This document shows, one piece after another, positions 55,576-64,000 of a stretch of 64,000 nt of DNA (position 1 is its first letter; each line of letters starts with the position of its first letter). The notes beneath the pieces were generated by a model, which did not search any database, was not told where the DNA came from, and saw only the letters and a list, made by a program, of their open reading frames with translations. The stretch is taken from NCBI GenBank assembly GCA_910583875.1, contig CAJTXT010000001.1, positions 1 to 64,000 on the forward strand, given 5' to 3'. The stretch comes from an uncultured Vampirovibrio sp. (lineage in GTDB: Bacteria; Cyanobacteriota; Vampirovibrionia; Gastranaerophilales; Gastranaerophilaceae). Made by a program: the position numbers and the translations under genes.

Positions 55576-57147
55576 TTATAAGTATTGAAAATTTTCATAT
55601 GTTATATTTTGACTTTCACAAATTGGACAACTTTTGGTATTGCTTTTAGGTAATATTGTATCAAAGTCCATGTTTAAGCAATCAGTGCAATATAAATAAG
55701 GCTTTTGTTTGTAAATATGATATCTTTTTATATCAACTCTTGTTTTTAAATTCGGTTTTACTGGGTTTTCACCCAAAATAAAATCTGGATCTAGTAATAA
55801 TGATGATCTAATCTTTAAAATTTCAGGGGTACTTAAATCTATTTCATTATATTCATAGTTATCATATATAAATATTACATATCTACGTTCATTTTCCTCT
55901 TTCCATTTTAAATCTTTGACTGATAATATCCAGTATTGCAATATTTCTTCTAAAAAAATTTTTTTATCGTTGTCGTGTATATCAAAACAATCAATAATTT
56001 TACAAAGAAAAACTAATTCTTGTTTAGCCTCATCTTTATCGTATAATACGTCGAAAGAAATAACTTGTGAAAGAACTGGGATTTTTTTAATGTTTTGATT
56101 ACAATAAAATGATATTGGTGAAATCATTTCTGCAATTTTGTCATTCTTATACCCATAAATACAAGAACCATATTTTTCTTTCATTTTTTCATTATTTATA
56201 GACTTACTAAAGCAAGAAACATAATATCTTCGTTGTGGTGTAAAATCTATATTTTGAGCCCACTTATATGTATTCCATTCATTATCTTTAAATAATTCAG
56301 GTACTACTTTTTGTTCTCTTTCATCATTCAAGTTTTTTATTTCGGATATCCAAACTTCTTTATTTTTTAAGCTTTTTACTGCAACTTCAGGACTAACATA
56401 TTTACATACATAATCTTCATTGTAATTATTCCTAGATTTTAAAATATAATTACTAATACAAGTCATTAATACGCCTTTTAACGGTCTTTCTAATGGATTT
56501 TGTTTGCTTAATTTAATTAATTCTGAAACAAGTTTAAACAAGCGATATATTTCATCTCTATTAAATGCCCATATTCCTGCTGTTCTTGTGCAACTGAAAT
56601 AACTTATGTCGTTAAGCATTGAGATAAAGTATCTTAAAAATTTTTCATGTAGTTTTGAATCTTTTTGTTCTATTACAGTTTGAGCATATTCAATTAAATA
56701 TTCTGCATACTCTTTATCTTTATTTAAAATATAAGTTTGATAAGTTATATGATATAGAAGTAATTGTGGAAATAGCCCATTAAATTCACTAATTTCTGCC
56801 GTCTCTTTTGCTTCAGGAAACCAGGAAGCTATTTTTTGTATCCTAGTTTTTATGCCTACTAATTCATACAAATATACTTTAAGTGGTGTAATATTATATA
56901 ACTGTGCTTTTATAAATAAGCTATTAATTTGAGCTACTTCATATTTTGTTGTTCTTAAAAGACCCAAATGAGACTGTTGATTCAAATCATAATAAGAAAC
57001 CAATGATATTAAAATTTCTTTTGTTTCATGATTGGGGTTTTTAGCAAATTCCTCTAGACATTTAGAAATATTATCTAAGTTTAATTCTATTTCATTTGCT
57101 GGCCAATCTTTAGGTTTATCTTCAGTTTTTGTATATTCTATGTTCAT
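55576..57147 (-). CDS. DUF2971-domain protein with C-terminal zinc ribbon
   Basis: 523 residues. The central region (about 240-400) has the DUF2971 pattern: KYVSPEVAVKSLKNKEVWISEIKNLNDERE, later RYYVSCFSKSINNEKMKEKYG. The N-terminal 230 residues are helical and unassigned. The C-terminus holds CTDC ... CPICESQ, a four-Cys ribbon. DUF2971 proteins are common in accessory islands and some defence neighbourhoods; function is not established. It is in the segment beyond the recombinase remnant. The 313-base gap before it (55263-55575) holds no gene, only a 9-bp stem (AAATTTACA/TGTAAATTT at 55542-55569) that may be its terminator. Confidence 0.75.
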   Translation of the reverse strand: MNIEYTKTEDKPKDWPANEIELNLDNISKCLEEFAKNPNHETKEILISLVSYYDLNQQSHLGLLRTTKYEVAQINSLFIKAQLYNITPLKVYLYELVGIKTRIQKIASWFPEAKETAEISEFNGLFPQLLLYHITYQTYILNKDKEYAEYLIEYAQTVIEQKDSKLHEKFLRYFISMLNDISYFSCTRTAGIWAFNRDEIYRLFKLVSELIKLSKQNPLERPLKGVLMTCISNYILKSRNNYNEDYVCKYVSPEVAVKSLKNKEVWISEIKNLNDEREQKVVPELFKDNEWNTYKWAQNIDFTPQRRYYVSCFSKSINNEKMKEKYGSCIYGYKNDKIAEMISPISFYCNQNIKKIPVLSQVISFDVLYDKDEAKQELVFLCKIIDCFDIHDNDKKIFLEEILQYWILSVKDLKWKEENERRYVIFIYDNYEYNEIDLSTPEILKIRSSLLLDPDFILGENPVKPNLKTRVDIKRYHIYKQKPYLYCTDCLNMDFDTILPKSNTKSCPICESQNITYENFQYL

Positions 57148-57391
57148 AATTTACTATACTGTTTTTTTTATTATAACAAAAATATATTTGACAAAAATTG
57201 TTTTGTTTTAATACACTTTTTAGCTATTTAAATTTTTTGATTAATGCTATAGTTTTGTAGTTTTTAATATCAACAATTTTCTAATAAAACTCTTGACAAA
57301 AAAGTTCCAATGTTGAACAGACAGCGGAGTTTTTTATTGCTTAATCAAGCTTTAAAAGTTTTATTGTGGAAAAATATCAGAATTTTTAATG

Positions 57392-57421
57392 AAAAAAGAC
57401 GGAATAAAATCCGTCTTTTTT
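57392..57421. terminator. Bidirectional terminator
   Basis: AAAAAAGACGGA pairs perfectly with TCCGTCTTTTTT around a 6-nt loop. It can end the minus-strand gene stopping at 57488; T-runs exist on both sides. The rest of the 340-base gap 57148-57487 shows no gene. Confidence 0.75.
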
Positions 57422-57487
57422 ATAGAAAGCTTATAAAGATGTTTAATAAAAGCCAATAATTAAAATTAATCTATAAACTTCAAATAT

Positions 57488-57859
57488 TTAAATACAATAA
57501 TTAATTGTTCGTTCAACAAAATGTCCGCCGCCTCCACACATAGCATCAGCAAAATCATCAGCCTCTTGATATTCTTTATACAATGATTTTAATTTTTCAT
57601 GTAATGCACGATCTTCATCTGTAATAAATTTTTTACCTATTTTTTCAGGATTGATAAATATCGCATCTAATAGTCTTTCTTGTAAACTTTTTCCAACTTT
57701 ACCATTTTCAATAGTGAAATCTGTATATTCAGGAGTACCTAATTGTACATCTTTTAAATCATTTATAATACTTTTTGCTTCTTGTCTGAATTCAGTTCGC
57801 TCTTTAATGCCATGAAAAGATGCTGCTTTTGTATTTATATTTAATGGACTAATTTTCAT
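57488..57859 (-). CDS. Small FHG-motif hypothetical protein
   Basis: 123 residues, soluble. Near the start ASFHGIKERTEF resembles the lineage [SN]F[KH][GS] motif. A helical middle and a C-terminal DAMCGGGGHFVERTINYCI segment (two Cys, Gly-rich) follow. AAGGAA precedes the ATG. Function unknown. Confidence 0.6.
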   Translation of the reverse strand: MKISPLNINTKAASFHGIKERTEFRQEAKSIINDLKDVQLGTPEYTDFTIENGKVGKSLQERLLDAIFINPEKIGKKFITDEDRALHEKLKSLYKEYQEADDFADAMCGGGGHFVERTINYCI

Positions 57860-57923
57860 TTAATATTCCTTCCCATAAACTCTACAAAAGTATAAAACAT
57901 GTAAAAGTTTTTTTTGCTATTAT

Positions 57924-59084
57924 CTATTCTTCTGCATTATAAAATTTATATGCACTAATACCGGCTTTTACATATTCCATAAAACCTGCATTATCTTTTT
58001 GGGCAATTGTTTCATCCATTTTAAATTCTGCTAAAAGCTGTAAATTATTTGCACTATAAATTTTTGTTCTTGGCAATTCTGCCATTTTATTTGTGTGCAC
58101 TTTTGGATTTGCTTTATAACGTTCATTTGCTGAAATATTTGCAGCCATATCAAGAAGTCTTTTTTTATCTGAAAAACTATATGTATTCCAATCCGAAGAA
58201 AGAACATAAAATTTATTTTCATTAGGCTCAATATCATATGAGTCATAATATACAGAAGCTACTGTTTCAACAAACTTCTCCAGTTTTGCCACATTTGCTT
58301 TGCCATTAGAATCTTTTCCGATAAATGCAATCATAAGAATAGCTATAGAAAAAATCAAAACGAAATATAAAATAGGTACAATAACACAAGTATATATTGA
58401 CCAAAATATAGTTTGTTTTTCCTGTGATTTATTAAACTTAGAAACATCGTCCCATTTTTTATTTTTATATGCCCATTCATTACCTTTCAATCCACAATAT
58501 AATTGAAAATATAAATTCCATGGAGTAAAGAATAATAATAAATGGAACAAAGGAATATAAGATTTATTGAATAAACCCCAAATCCAAGTTCCAAAGAAAG
58601 CACCCCAATTAAACTCTTTTGTATAATCATAAGGTAATTGTGATGTAATTTTTCCTTTTTTAAATATCAAAAATAGTCCTAATATAAAAGCAAAAAAACT
58701 AATTAAATAAATAAATTTAGTTGGGAACATTGCACCAAAAGCATTGATAACAAATATTAATGAACAAATAATATTTAGCGGCAGATTATTTCTGCCGCTA
58801 ATATCATTTAAACGTCTTACAATATTCGATATTAATAAATAGGAAACTCCTGCAACTCCAAGTATATACCATACTTTGATAAATATCGGAGCATTAAAGA
58901 ATAGTGTATTTAGTGAAAATATATCTGTAAATTGAGTTATCTTTGTCATTACCCACATTGAATATGGCAATGTATAAAATATAGCAATTGAAGATATAAT
59001 TATAAGATTTAAGAAATAATCTCTTCTTCCTATAACACCATCAAACGAAACTAATTTTGAATTAACGCTTAAATTATCTTCCAT
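57924..59084 (-). CDS. DUF805-like membrane protein with second helical module
   Basis: 386 residues. N-terminal VSFDGVIGRRDYFLNLI with four hydrophobic helices, including IVRRLNDISGRNNLP, matches DUF805 membrane proteins. A second module (about 165-250) reads FNWGAFFGTWIWGLFNKSY ... GLKGNEWAYKNKKWDD, shared with the 59095 protein, followed by another helix and a soluble C-terminal domain with no recognised motif. Ten bases from the next gene upstream, likely one operon. Confidence 0.7.
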   Translation of the reverse strand: MEDNLSVNSKLVSFDGVIGRRDYFLNLIIISSIAIFYTLPYSMWVMTKITQFTDIFSLNTLFFNAPIFIKVWYILGVAGVSYLLISNIVRRLNDISGRNNLPLNIICSLIFVINAFGAMFPTKFIYLISFFAFILGLFLIFKKGKITSQLPYDYTKEFNWGAFFGTWIWGLFNKSYIPLFHLLLFFTPWNLYFQLYCGLKGNEWAYKNKKWDDVSKFNKSQEKQTIFWSIYTCVIVPILYFVLIFSIAILMIAFIGKDSNGKANVAKLEKFVETVASVYYDSYDIEPNENKFYVLSSDWNTYSFSDKKRLLDMAANISANERYKANPKVHTNKMAELPRTKIYSANNLQLLAEFKMDETIAQKDNAGFMEYVKAGISAYKFYNAEE

Positions 59085-59094
59085 TTATAATATC

Positions 59095-59496
59095 CTATTG
59101 TTGAGCTTGAAGAGCTGCTGCACCAGCTAACAAAATACCTAATAAAATACCGAAAATTACAGATAATACGAGTAAACCAAGACCTATTTTTACCCATAAT
59201 TTTTGGTAGTCATGGAATGCTTCAACACTATCAAATTTCTTATTTTGCCAAGCCCATTCATTACCTTTTATACCAAACCAAATTGAAAGCCCTAATGGAA
59301 CTAAACCGCCAACAAAAGGAATCCAGCATACCAATAAAGCTGCAAAGCTTAAAAAAGTTAAATAAGATTTGTTACCAATACCCCAAATCCAACCTAATAA
59401 AAATGCACCCCAGTTAAAATGATTTTTAACTTCTTCAGGAACTACAACTCCAGCTCCTTGACCAGAATTGTTTACAACTTGATTTTCATTACTCAT
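59095..59496 (-). CDS. Small membrane protein, shared FNWGAF module
   Basis: 133 residues: HFNWGAFLLGWIWGIGNKSY, two helices, GIKGNEWAWQNKKFDSVEAFHDYQK, then a third helix and an Ala-rich tail. The module matches residues about 165-250 of the following gene product. AAGGAG before the ATG. Resembles DUF2628-type membrane proteins; function unknown. Confidence 0.65.
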   Translation of the reverse strand: MSNENQVVNNSGQGAGVVVPEEVKNHFNWGAFLLGWIWGIGNKSYLTFLSFAALLVCWIPFVGGLVPLGLSIWFGIKGNEWAWQNKKFDSVEAFHDYQKLWVKIGLGLLVLSVIFGILLGILLAGAAALQAQQ

Positions 59497-59629
59497 AAAA
59501 AACTCCTTTTCTTCTTAAATCCATTAAAATTATACATTATATTTTAAATTTTTAAAAATTAAATTTGTATTTCTTGTTTAATTATAGTTTCTTTAGTAAA
59601 ATCTAAGTAGAAAAAGCGGAGGATTTAAG

Positions 59630-60451
59630 ATGGTTAATTCAGTAAAATTAAGAGATTTTCAAATTGGAGAAGATAAATTAACAATATTAGCCGGTCCTTG
59701 CGCTATTGAATCTAAAGATATTTTATTTAAAACTGCAGAATACTTAAAACAACTTACAACTGAACTCGATATTAATTTTATTTTTAAATCCTCTTATGAT
59801 AAAGCAAACAGAAGTTCAATTAATTCATATCGCGGGTTAGGAATGGAAAAAGGATTGGAACTTTTAGCAGAAGTAAAAAAAGAATTTAATGTTCCAATAG
59901 TAACAGATATCCACAATCCAAATGAAGCAGAACTTGCTGCAGAAGTTGCTGATATAATACAAATTCCTGCATTTTTATGCCGTCAAACAGATTTACTTGT
60001 TGCAGCAGCAAAAACAAACAAAATTATAAATATTAAAAAAGGTCAATTTTTAGCGCCTTCTCAAATGAAGTCTATTGCAAATAAAGTTAAAGAATCAGGC
60101 AACAACCAAATTACAATTACAGATAGAGGCGTAACATTTGGATATAATAATCTTGTTTCTGATATGAGAGCAATTCCTATTATTCAAGAAATGGGCTACC
60201 CTGTTATATTTGACGCTACACATAGTGTTCAATTACCCGGAGGCTGTGGCGAAAGTTCTTCAGGCGAAAGAAAATTCGTACCCGTTTTAGCTAAATCAGC
60301 AGTTGCAGCTGGTGCTGATGGTTTATTCTTTGAAGTTCACCCTAATCCTGACTGCGCATTATGTGACGGACCAAACATGATTAACTTTGAACAAGCAAGA
60401 AATATATTTAAAGTTTGTAATGACATTTTTAATCTTATTAGAAATAATTAA
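59630..60451 (+). CDS. kdsA: 2-dehydro-3-deoxyphosphooctonate aldolase (KDO-8-phosphate synthase)
   Basis: 273 residues. LAGPCAIES, FIFKSSYDKANRSSI, VTDIHNP, DRGVTFGYNNLV, DATHSVQLPGG and FFEVHPNPDCALCDG are the full set of family motifs. It condenses phosphoenolpyruvate with arabinose-5-phosphate toward KDO, so the cell likely makes lipopolysaccharide inner core. A GGAGG-type site precedes the ATG. Followed directly by a repeat element. Confidence 0.96.
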   Translation: MVNSVKLRDFQIGEDKLTILAGPCAIESKDILFKTAEYLKQLTTELDINFIFKSSYDKANRSSINSYRGLGMEKGLELLAEVKKEFNVPIVTDIHNPNEAELAAEVADIIQIPAFLCRQTDLLVAAAKTNKIINIKKGQFLAPSQMKSIANKVKESGNNQITITDRGVTFGYNNLVSDMRAIPIIQEMGYPVIFDATHSVQLPGGCGESSSGERKFVPVLAKSAVAAGADGLFFEVHPNPDCALCDGPNMINFEQARNIFKVCNDIFNLIRNN

Positions 60452-60602
60452 GTGAATTATACAGAAGTATACACTATATATGCTCAAAATTTAGTCATAA
60501 TGTCATTCAGAACTTGTTTCGGAATCTTATCGGTTGTAAGACCCTGAAACAAGTTCATGGTGACAACTCTCGCTATTTTAGTGTAAAATTGTACATAATT
60601 TC
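60452..60602. repeat. Composite palindromic element after kdsA
   Basis: Begins at the kdsA stop. Core TCATTCAGAACTTGTTTCGG and ACCCTGAAACAAGTTCATGG (inverted), flanked by TATATGCTCAAAATTTAGTC and TTTTAGTGTAAAATTG segments; the outer ends are imperfect inverted repeats of about 20 bases. Confidence 0.7.
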
Positions 60603-60611
60603 CATAATTAA

Positions 60612-61358
60612 TTATTGAACTACATATCTTGCTTGTGCCCAAGGATAACCGCTTATAATCTGCCAGTTATCTTTAATAATTAAAGCACCGCAATAATTAC
60701 CGTTTTTAGTATTATTACAATTATTAGGATTAGATGCTGATATTAATTCAGCTCTTGTATATTCATGCCCGAATGGAAGCAGTTTACCTACATATTCGGG
60801 ATGTTCTGCATTTTCAATCCAATATTCAAACAAGAAAATGTCTCTGGCTACAACATTTAAACGTTTTTTACCATTTGTATCAATATAGAAATAAATTACT
60901 TTATAATTTTCATCTGAATAAGATTGTAGAGCAATAAATGTACCATCATTTAAAAAGAATCTTGTCCAGGTCGAATTTAGCTCTTTCTCTGTTGCATCAA
61001 GTTCTTTAAAAGTATAAGCACAGCTGCCTTCTGTAGAATTTTTACAATCACGAGATAAAGTCAAAAATGGTTTTAAATATTGTTCAAAAAACGCATAAGA
61101 ACCATGTTCTGTTCGTCCGTCAAAAAGATCCCAATTGGCAATTGTTCCATTTTGAGCAGTTGAACGTTCAAAAGATTGCGAAACTATAGAGTATATTCTT
61201 TTTAATCTTATTACAGTTTGGTTTTTATTATGATCAGCAACAATTGTTCCCATACTAATAGTAAAAACAACTCCAACTATAGCAAGGGCAATTAACGTTT
61301 CTGATAACGTATTACCCTTTTTATAGTTTTTAAAGAATTTATTCATTAGTTTTTTCAA
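60612..61358 (-). CDS. Type IV pilin-like (pseudopilin) protein
   Basis: 248 residues. After a basic leader, GNTLSETLIALAIVGVVFTIS has the prepilin-peptidase pattern with Glu at +5 and a hydrophobic helix; the rest is a globular domain with Cys pairs (CKNSTEGSCAY, NCNNTKNGNYC). I favour the TTG start at 61358 because GAGG lies seven bases upstream; the first ATG is four codons later. The product may belong to a type II-like or competence pseudopilus. No other pil gene is nearby. Confidence 0.75.
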   Translation of the reverse strand: MKKLMNKFFKNYKKGNTLSETLIALAIVGVVFTISMGTIVADHNKNQTVIRLKRIYSIVSQSFERSTAQNGTIANWDLFDGRTEHGSYAFFEQYLKPFLTLSRDCKNSTEGSCAYTFKELDATEKELNSTWTRFFLNDGTFIALQSYSDENYKVIYFYIDTNGKKRLNVVARDIFLFEYWIENAEHPEYVGKLLPFGHEYTRAELISASNPNNCNNTKNGNYCGALIIKDNWQIISGYPWAQARYVVQ

Positions 61359-61382
61359 ATAAGAACCTCAAATTTTAAATTA

Positions 61383-62264
61383 TTAAATGTAATTTTTTAA
61401 AACACCTAATAATTCTTGTTTTTCATCCACATCAAGAACAACAAGCGGTTTTCTTACATACTCTTTAATTATTCCAATTTCAGCCAATGCTGCTTTTACA
61501 GGTACAGGATTTGGCGCCATAAATAATTTTCTGAATAATGGATATAATTTTAAATGCATACTTAAAGCATCTTTTATATTCCCAGATTTAAAAGCCTTAA
61601 TCATTTTTTGCATATCAGTTCCAACAACATGAGAGGCAACACTTATAACACCATGTGCGCCTAATGACATTATTGGTAATGTTAAACTATCATCACCTGA
61701 ATAAACAGCAAAATCATCAGGACAAAGTGATTTAATATCACTAATTAAGTCCAAATCAGAATTACTTTGTTTAACAGCTGCAATATTTTTGAATTCTTTT
61801 GCAAGTTTTGCAATTGTAGCCGGCTGCATATTAACGCCTGTTCTGCCCGGAATATTATATAAAATAATTGGTAAATCTACGGCTTTGGCAATTGCTGCAA
61901 AGTGTTCATACATTCCTTTTTGAGAAGGTTTATTATAATAAGGAACAACTGTAAGAATAGCATCAGCACCGGCTTTTTGAGCATTGATAGAAGATTTAAC
62001 AGCTGTTTCTGTTGAGTTTGAGCCTGCTCCCATGATTATTTTAACTCTGCCGTTAACAACTTTTTTAACAAAAGCAAAAAGTTCATCTTCTTCTTCATGC
62101 GACAAGGTCGGGGTTTCACCTGTTGTACCTGCTACTAGAATTGCATCAGTGCCTGTAGCTATTAAATGATTTATTAATTTTTCCAATGCCGGATAATCAA
62201 TACTTAAGTCCTCATTAAAAGGAGTAATCATTGCGGTAATTATTTCACCTGCATTATATCTCAT
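61383..62264 (-). CDS. dapA: 4-hydroxy-tetrahydrodipicolinate synthase
   Basis: 293 residues. GTTGETPTLSHEE, the catalytic Tyr in VPYYNKPSQ, and the Schiff-base Lys in IAAVKQSNSDL are intact. It condenses pyruvate with aspartate semialdehyde, the first step of the lysine/diaminopimelate branch. Eleven bases downstream of asd, so the pair forms a small operon. Confidence 0.96.
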   Translation of the reverse strand: MRYNAGEIITAMITPFNEDLSIDYPALEKLINHLIATGTDAILVAGTTGETPTLSHEEEDELFAFVKKVVNGRVKIIMGAGSNSTETAVKSSINAQKAGADAILTVVPYYNKPSQKGMYEHFAAIAKAVDLPIILYNIPGRTGVNMQPATIAKLAKEFKNIAAVKQSNSDLDLISDIKSLCPDDFAVYSGDDSLTLPIMSLGAHGVISVASHVVGTDMQKMIKAFKSGNIKDALSMHLKLYPLFRKLFMAPNPVPVKAALAEIGIIKEYVRKPLVVLDVDEKQELLGVLKNYI

Positions 62265-62275
62265 TTTTCATTCTC

Positions 62276-63292
62276 CTAAAATACTTGCATTTCAATAACT
62301 TTTTCAGCAATTCTTACTGTATTTAAAGCAGCACCAATTCTTAAATTATCTGCTACACACCAGAAAGAAATTGCATTATCAAATGCGATATCTTTTCTAA
62401 TTCTGCCAACATATACAGGATTTGTACCTGCTGCCATTACAGCGGTTGGGAATTCATAGTTTTCTACATCATCAATAACTTCAACACCCCAAGCATTTTC
62501 AAGGATTTCTCTTGCTTTCTCCGGTGTAATATCTTTTTCAAATTCAACTGTTACAGCTTCAGAGTGACCTACGAATACCGGTACACGAACTGCCGTACAA
62601 GAAATTGGAGTATTAGGAGCCAAATGAAGAATTTTTCTTGTTTCATTAGTAACTTTCATTTCTTCTTTTGTATAGCCATTATCACAGAATGAATCAATTT
62701 GAGGAATACAGTTATAAGCAATAGGCTTTTTAAATACTTTATTTTCAAATGGCTTTTCATCATTTACAGCTATTGTATTTTCTTTCAATTCATTAATAGC
62801 AGCTAAACCTGCACCTGAAACAGATTGGTATGTACTAACAACCATTCTTTTTATACCTGCGTAATCGTGTAATGGTTTTAACGCAAGCATTAATTGAGAT
62901 GTTGAACAATTTGGATTAGCAATAATACCTTTATGAGTTCTGATATCTTCATCATTAACACCTGCTATTACTAACGGAACATCTTTTTCCATTCTAAACG
63001 CGCTTGAGTTATCAATATAAACAGCACCGCGTTTTACAGCTTCATTAGCTAAAGCCAAACTTGTTGAACCACCGGCAGAAGCAAGAACTATGTTAATTCC
63101 TTCAAATGCATCTGGAGTTGCTTCTATTACTGTATATTCTTTACCTTTAAATTCTATTGTTTTTCCTGCACTTTTTTTACTTGCAAGAAATCTAATATCT
63201 TCATATACTACATTATTTTCTTCTAAAATTTCCAAAATGTGTCTACCAACAACACCTGTTGCACCTAAAACTCCAATAACCGGTTTTCTCAT
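62276..63292 (-). CDS. asd: Aspartate-semialdehyde dehydrogenase
   Basis: 338 residues. VLGATGVVGRHILEIL at the N-terminus, the catalytic Cys in NPNCSTSQLML, and SVSGAGLAAI are family signatures. It reduces aspartyl phosphate to the semialdehyde used by dapA downstream. AGAGG precedes the ATG. No lysine riboswitch is visible upstream. Confidence 0.96.
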   Translation of the reverse strand: MRKPVIGVLGATGVVGRHILEILEENNVVYEDIRFLASKKSAGKTIEFKGKEYTVIEATPDAFEGINIVLASAGGSTSLALANEAVKRGAVYIDNSSAFRMEKDVPLVIAGVNDEDIRTHKGIIANPNCSTSQLMLALKPLHDYAGIKRMVVSTYQSVSGAGLAAINELKENTIAVNDEKPFENKVFKKPIAYNCIPQIDSFCDNGYTKEEMKVTNETRKILHLAPNTPISCTAVRVPVFVGHSEAVTVEFEKDITPEKAREILENAWGVEVIDDVENYEFPTAVMAAGTNPVYVGRIRKDIAFDNAISFWCVADNLRIGAALNTVRIAEKVIEMQVF

Positions 63293-63358
63293 ATTTCGTA
63301 CCTCTTTAACTATTACTGAAATTATCCGATAAATTTGAGATTATTACAAGTATATAAA

Positions 63359-63515
63359 TATGTGAATTATATAGCCGTTTCATTTAATTTCCTCTAAATT
63401 TAATCATAATGTCATTCCGAACTTGTTTCGGAATCTTACCATTTGTAAGACCCTGAAACAAGTTCAGGGTGACAATTTGAACTGTTTTTTTAGGAAATTA
63501 TATATAAATCACATA
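63359..63515. repeat. Composite palindromic element upstream of asd
   Basis: Core TCATTCCGAACTTGTTTCGG with ACCCTGAAACAAGTTCAGGG, inside outer inverted ends TATGTGAATTATATA (left) and TATATAAATCACATA (right). 157 bases. The clearest example of the outer-inverted-repeat form. Confidence 0.75.
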
Positions 63516-63624
63516 TATATTTATTAAAAGTCATTTGTAAACAATTATTAACTTTTAAACATTTTTTATAGAAAAAAGCACATGTATACTTTACGAACGC
63601 ATAATTTCGTTGTATAATAATTCT

Positions 63625-63693
63625 GTTATTAATGTTTCGGCTAGTGTAAATATTGCAAGTTCTTAAATCTTACTTAAAACTTGCATTTTTTTT
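63625..63693 (+). ncRNA. Candidate small RNA
   Basis: TTTACG (63590-63595) and a perfect TATAAT (63613-63618) are 17 bases apart. The predicted transcript begins about 63625 and ends at a GCAAGTT/AACTTGC hairpin (63655-63684) followed by T8. About 69 nt, no reading frame. It lies in the 409-base gap between asd and the partial dehydrogenase gene. Confidence 0.4.
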
Positions 63694-63701
63694 GCGTTTT
63701 T

Positions 63702-64000
63702 TTAGACACTATTTTTTATTTTGTCACCACTTAGATATTCTGTTAAATTTTGTAGTGTCATATTTAATATTCTGTCTACTGCTTCTTTTGTATCATAAGC
63801 GATATGCGGTGTAGCTATTACATTATCAAGATTAAGCAATTTACTGTTTATTAATGAAGTTCGCAAGTTTTTTAAGTTTAAGTTTTCACCGGGACGTTTA
63901 CTGGATATAGTATCTTCAAACTCAAGAACATCTAATGCTGCACCTTTAATCTTTCCATCTAATAATGCATCATACAAGGCTTCTGTATCTATAAGTTCAC
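63702..64000 (-). CDS. D-2-hydroxyacid dehydrogenase, C-terminal part (cut by window)
   Basis: About 99 residues, the C-terminal end of an NAD-dependent D-isomer-specific 2-hydroxyacid dehydrogenase (D-lactate dehydrogenase-like): ELIDTEALYDALLDGKIKGAALDVLE, then NVIATPHIAYDTKEAV. The catalytic His lies in TPHIAY. The frame is open through the window's right edge, where the nucleotide-binding domain should lie. In a fermenter it may make D-lactate from pyruvate. Confidence 0.8.
   Translation of the reverse strand, partial: ELIDTEALYDALLDGKIKGAALDVLEFEDTISSKRPGENLNLKNLRTSLINSKLLNLDNVIATPHIAYDTKEAVDRILNMTLQNLTEYLSGDKIKNSV

Noticed and set aside
57290..57421. Possible small RNA before the terminator at 57392
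   Set aside because: TTGACA is present near 57293, but no convincing -10 box follows; the terminator is explained by the minus-strand gene.

Overview
This window looks like the chromosome of a gut-type, non-photosynthetic relative of cyanobacteria (Gastranaerophilales / Melainabacteria / Vampirovibrionia). The DNA is very AT-rich. It encodes a response regulator whose receiver domain is almost a textbook RpaB, the cyanobacterial high-light regulator, but no photosynthesis gene. A pyruvate:ferredoxin oxidoreductase points to fermentative anaerobic life. kdsA (KDO synthesis) and a probable outer-membrane barrel point to a Gram-negative envelope. Many unrecognised proteins share a short [SN]F[KH][GS] motif near the N-terminus, a style I associate with this lineage. 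The assignment is inference; no rRNA is present.

Layout. 1-3.2 kb: acyl-CoA-dehydratase-activase-like protein, EamA exporter, rpaB. 3.2-6.3 kb: a DUF374 acyltransferase, then the conserved block rpmG-tRNA-Trp-secE-nusG-rplK-rplA on the minus strand. 6.5-13.9 kb: membrane protein, HI0933-type flavoprotein, folK, ribE-ribBA, a GNAT protein, YhcH-like protein and a UbiE/MenG methyltransferase. 13.9-17.9 kb: a compact candidate peptide-natural-product (RiPP) locus made of a 44-residue Cys-rich peptide, a PqqD-like/radical SAM/SPASM maturase, a TupA-like ATP-grasp enzyme and a U32-like protein, with a divergent MerR regulator. 18-18.5 kb: a gene switched off by a C9 homopolymer. 18.6-22.1 kb: PFOR. 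22.1-25.6 kb: two membrane/TPR-like proteins and an unknown gene behind a SAM-I-type riboswitch, all among copies of a dispersed repeat. 25.7-29.8 kb: trpBA, a small ORF, a lineage-specific protein, tpiA.

29.9-37.3 kb: an unusual pair of long hairpins with mutually complementary loops, then lineage-specific membrane proteins. Three of these genes sit behind a cobalamin-type riboswitch whose downstream hairpin hides the first gene's ribosome binding site. ychF lies inside this stretch. 37.5-50.7 kb: TPR protein, sigma-28-like factor, FlhB/SctU, apt, maf, a second radical SAM protein, ald, pyrF, a probable outer-membrane protein, ispG and a phosphodiesterase. 50.8-57.2 kb: a 960-residue protein with an internal duplication, then an accessory segment (tRNA-Thr, a third radical SAM gene, tRNA-Asn, a serine-recombinase remnant and a DUF2971 gene). 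57.4-64 kb: small and membrane proteins with a shared module, kdsA, a pseudopilin, asd-dapA, a candidate small RNA, and the cut-off end of a 2-hydroxyacid dehydrogenase.

The strongest candidates for something undescribed are the radical-SAM peptide locus (13895-17911), the paired hairpins (29883-30130), the cobalamin-riboswitch-controlled lineage-specific operon (30115-33034) and the phase-variable homopolymer gene (18001-18434). A family of palindromic repeats (core TGTCATGCTGAA..., also a TCATTCCGAAC... form) occurs at eight or more intergenic places and in one case has been read into a gene's apparent N-terminus.
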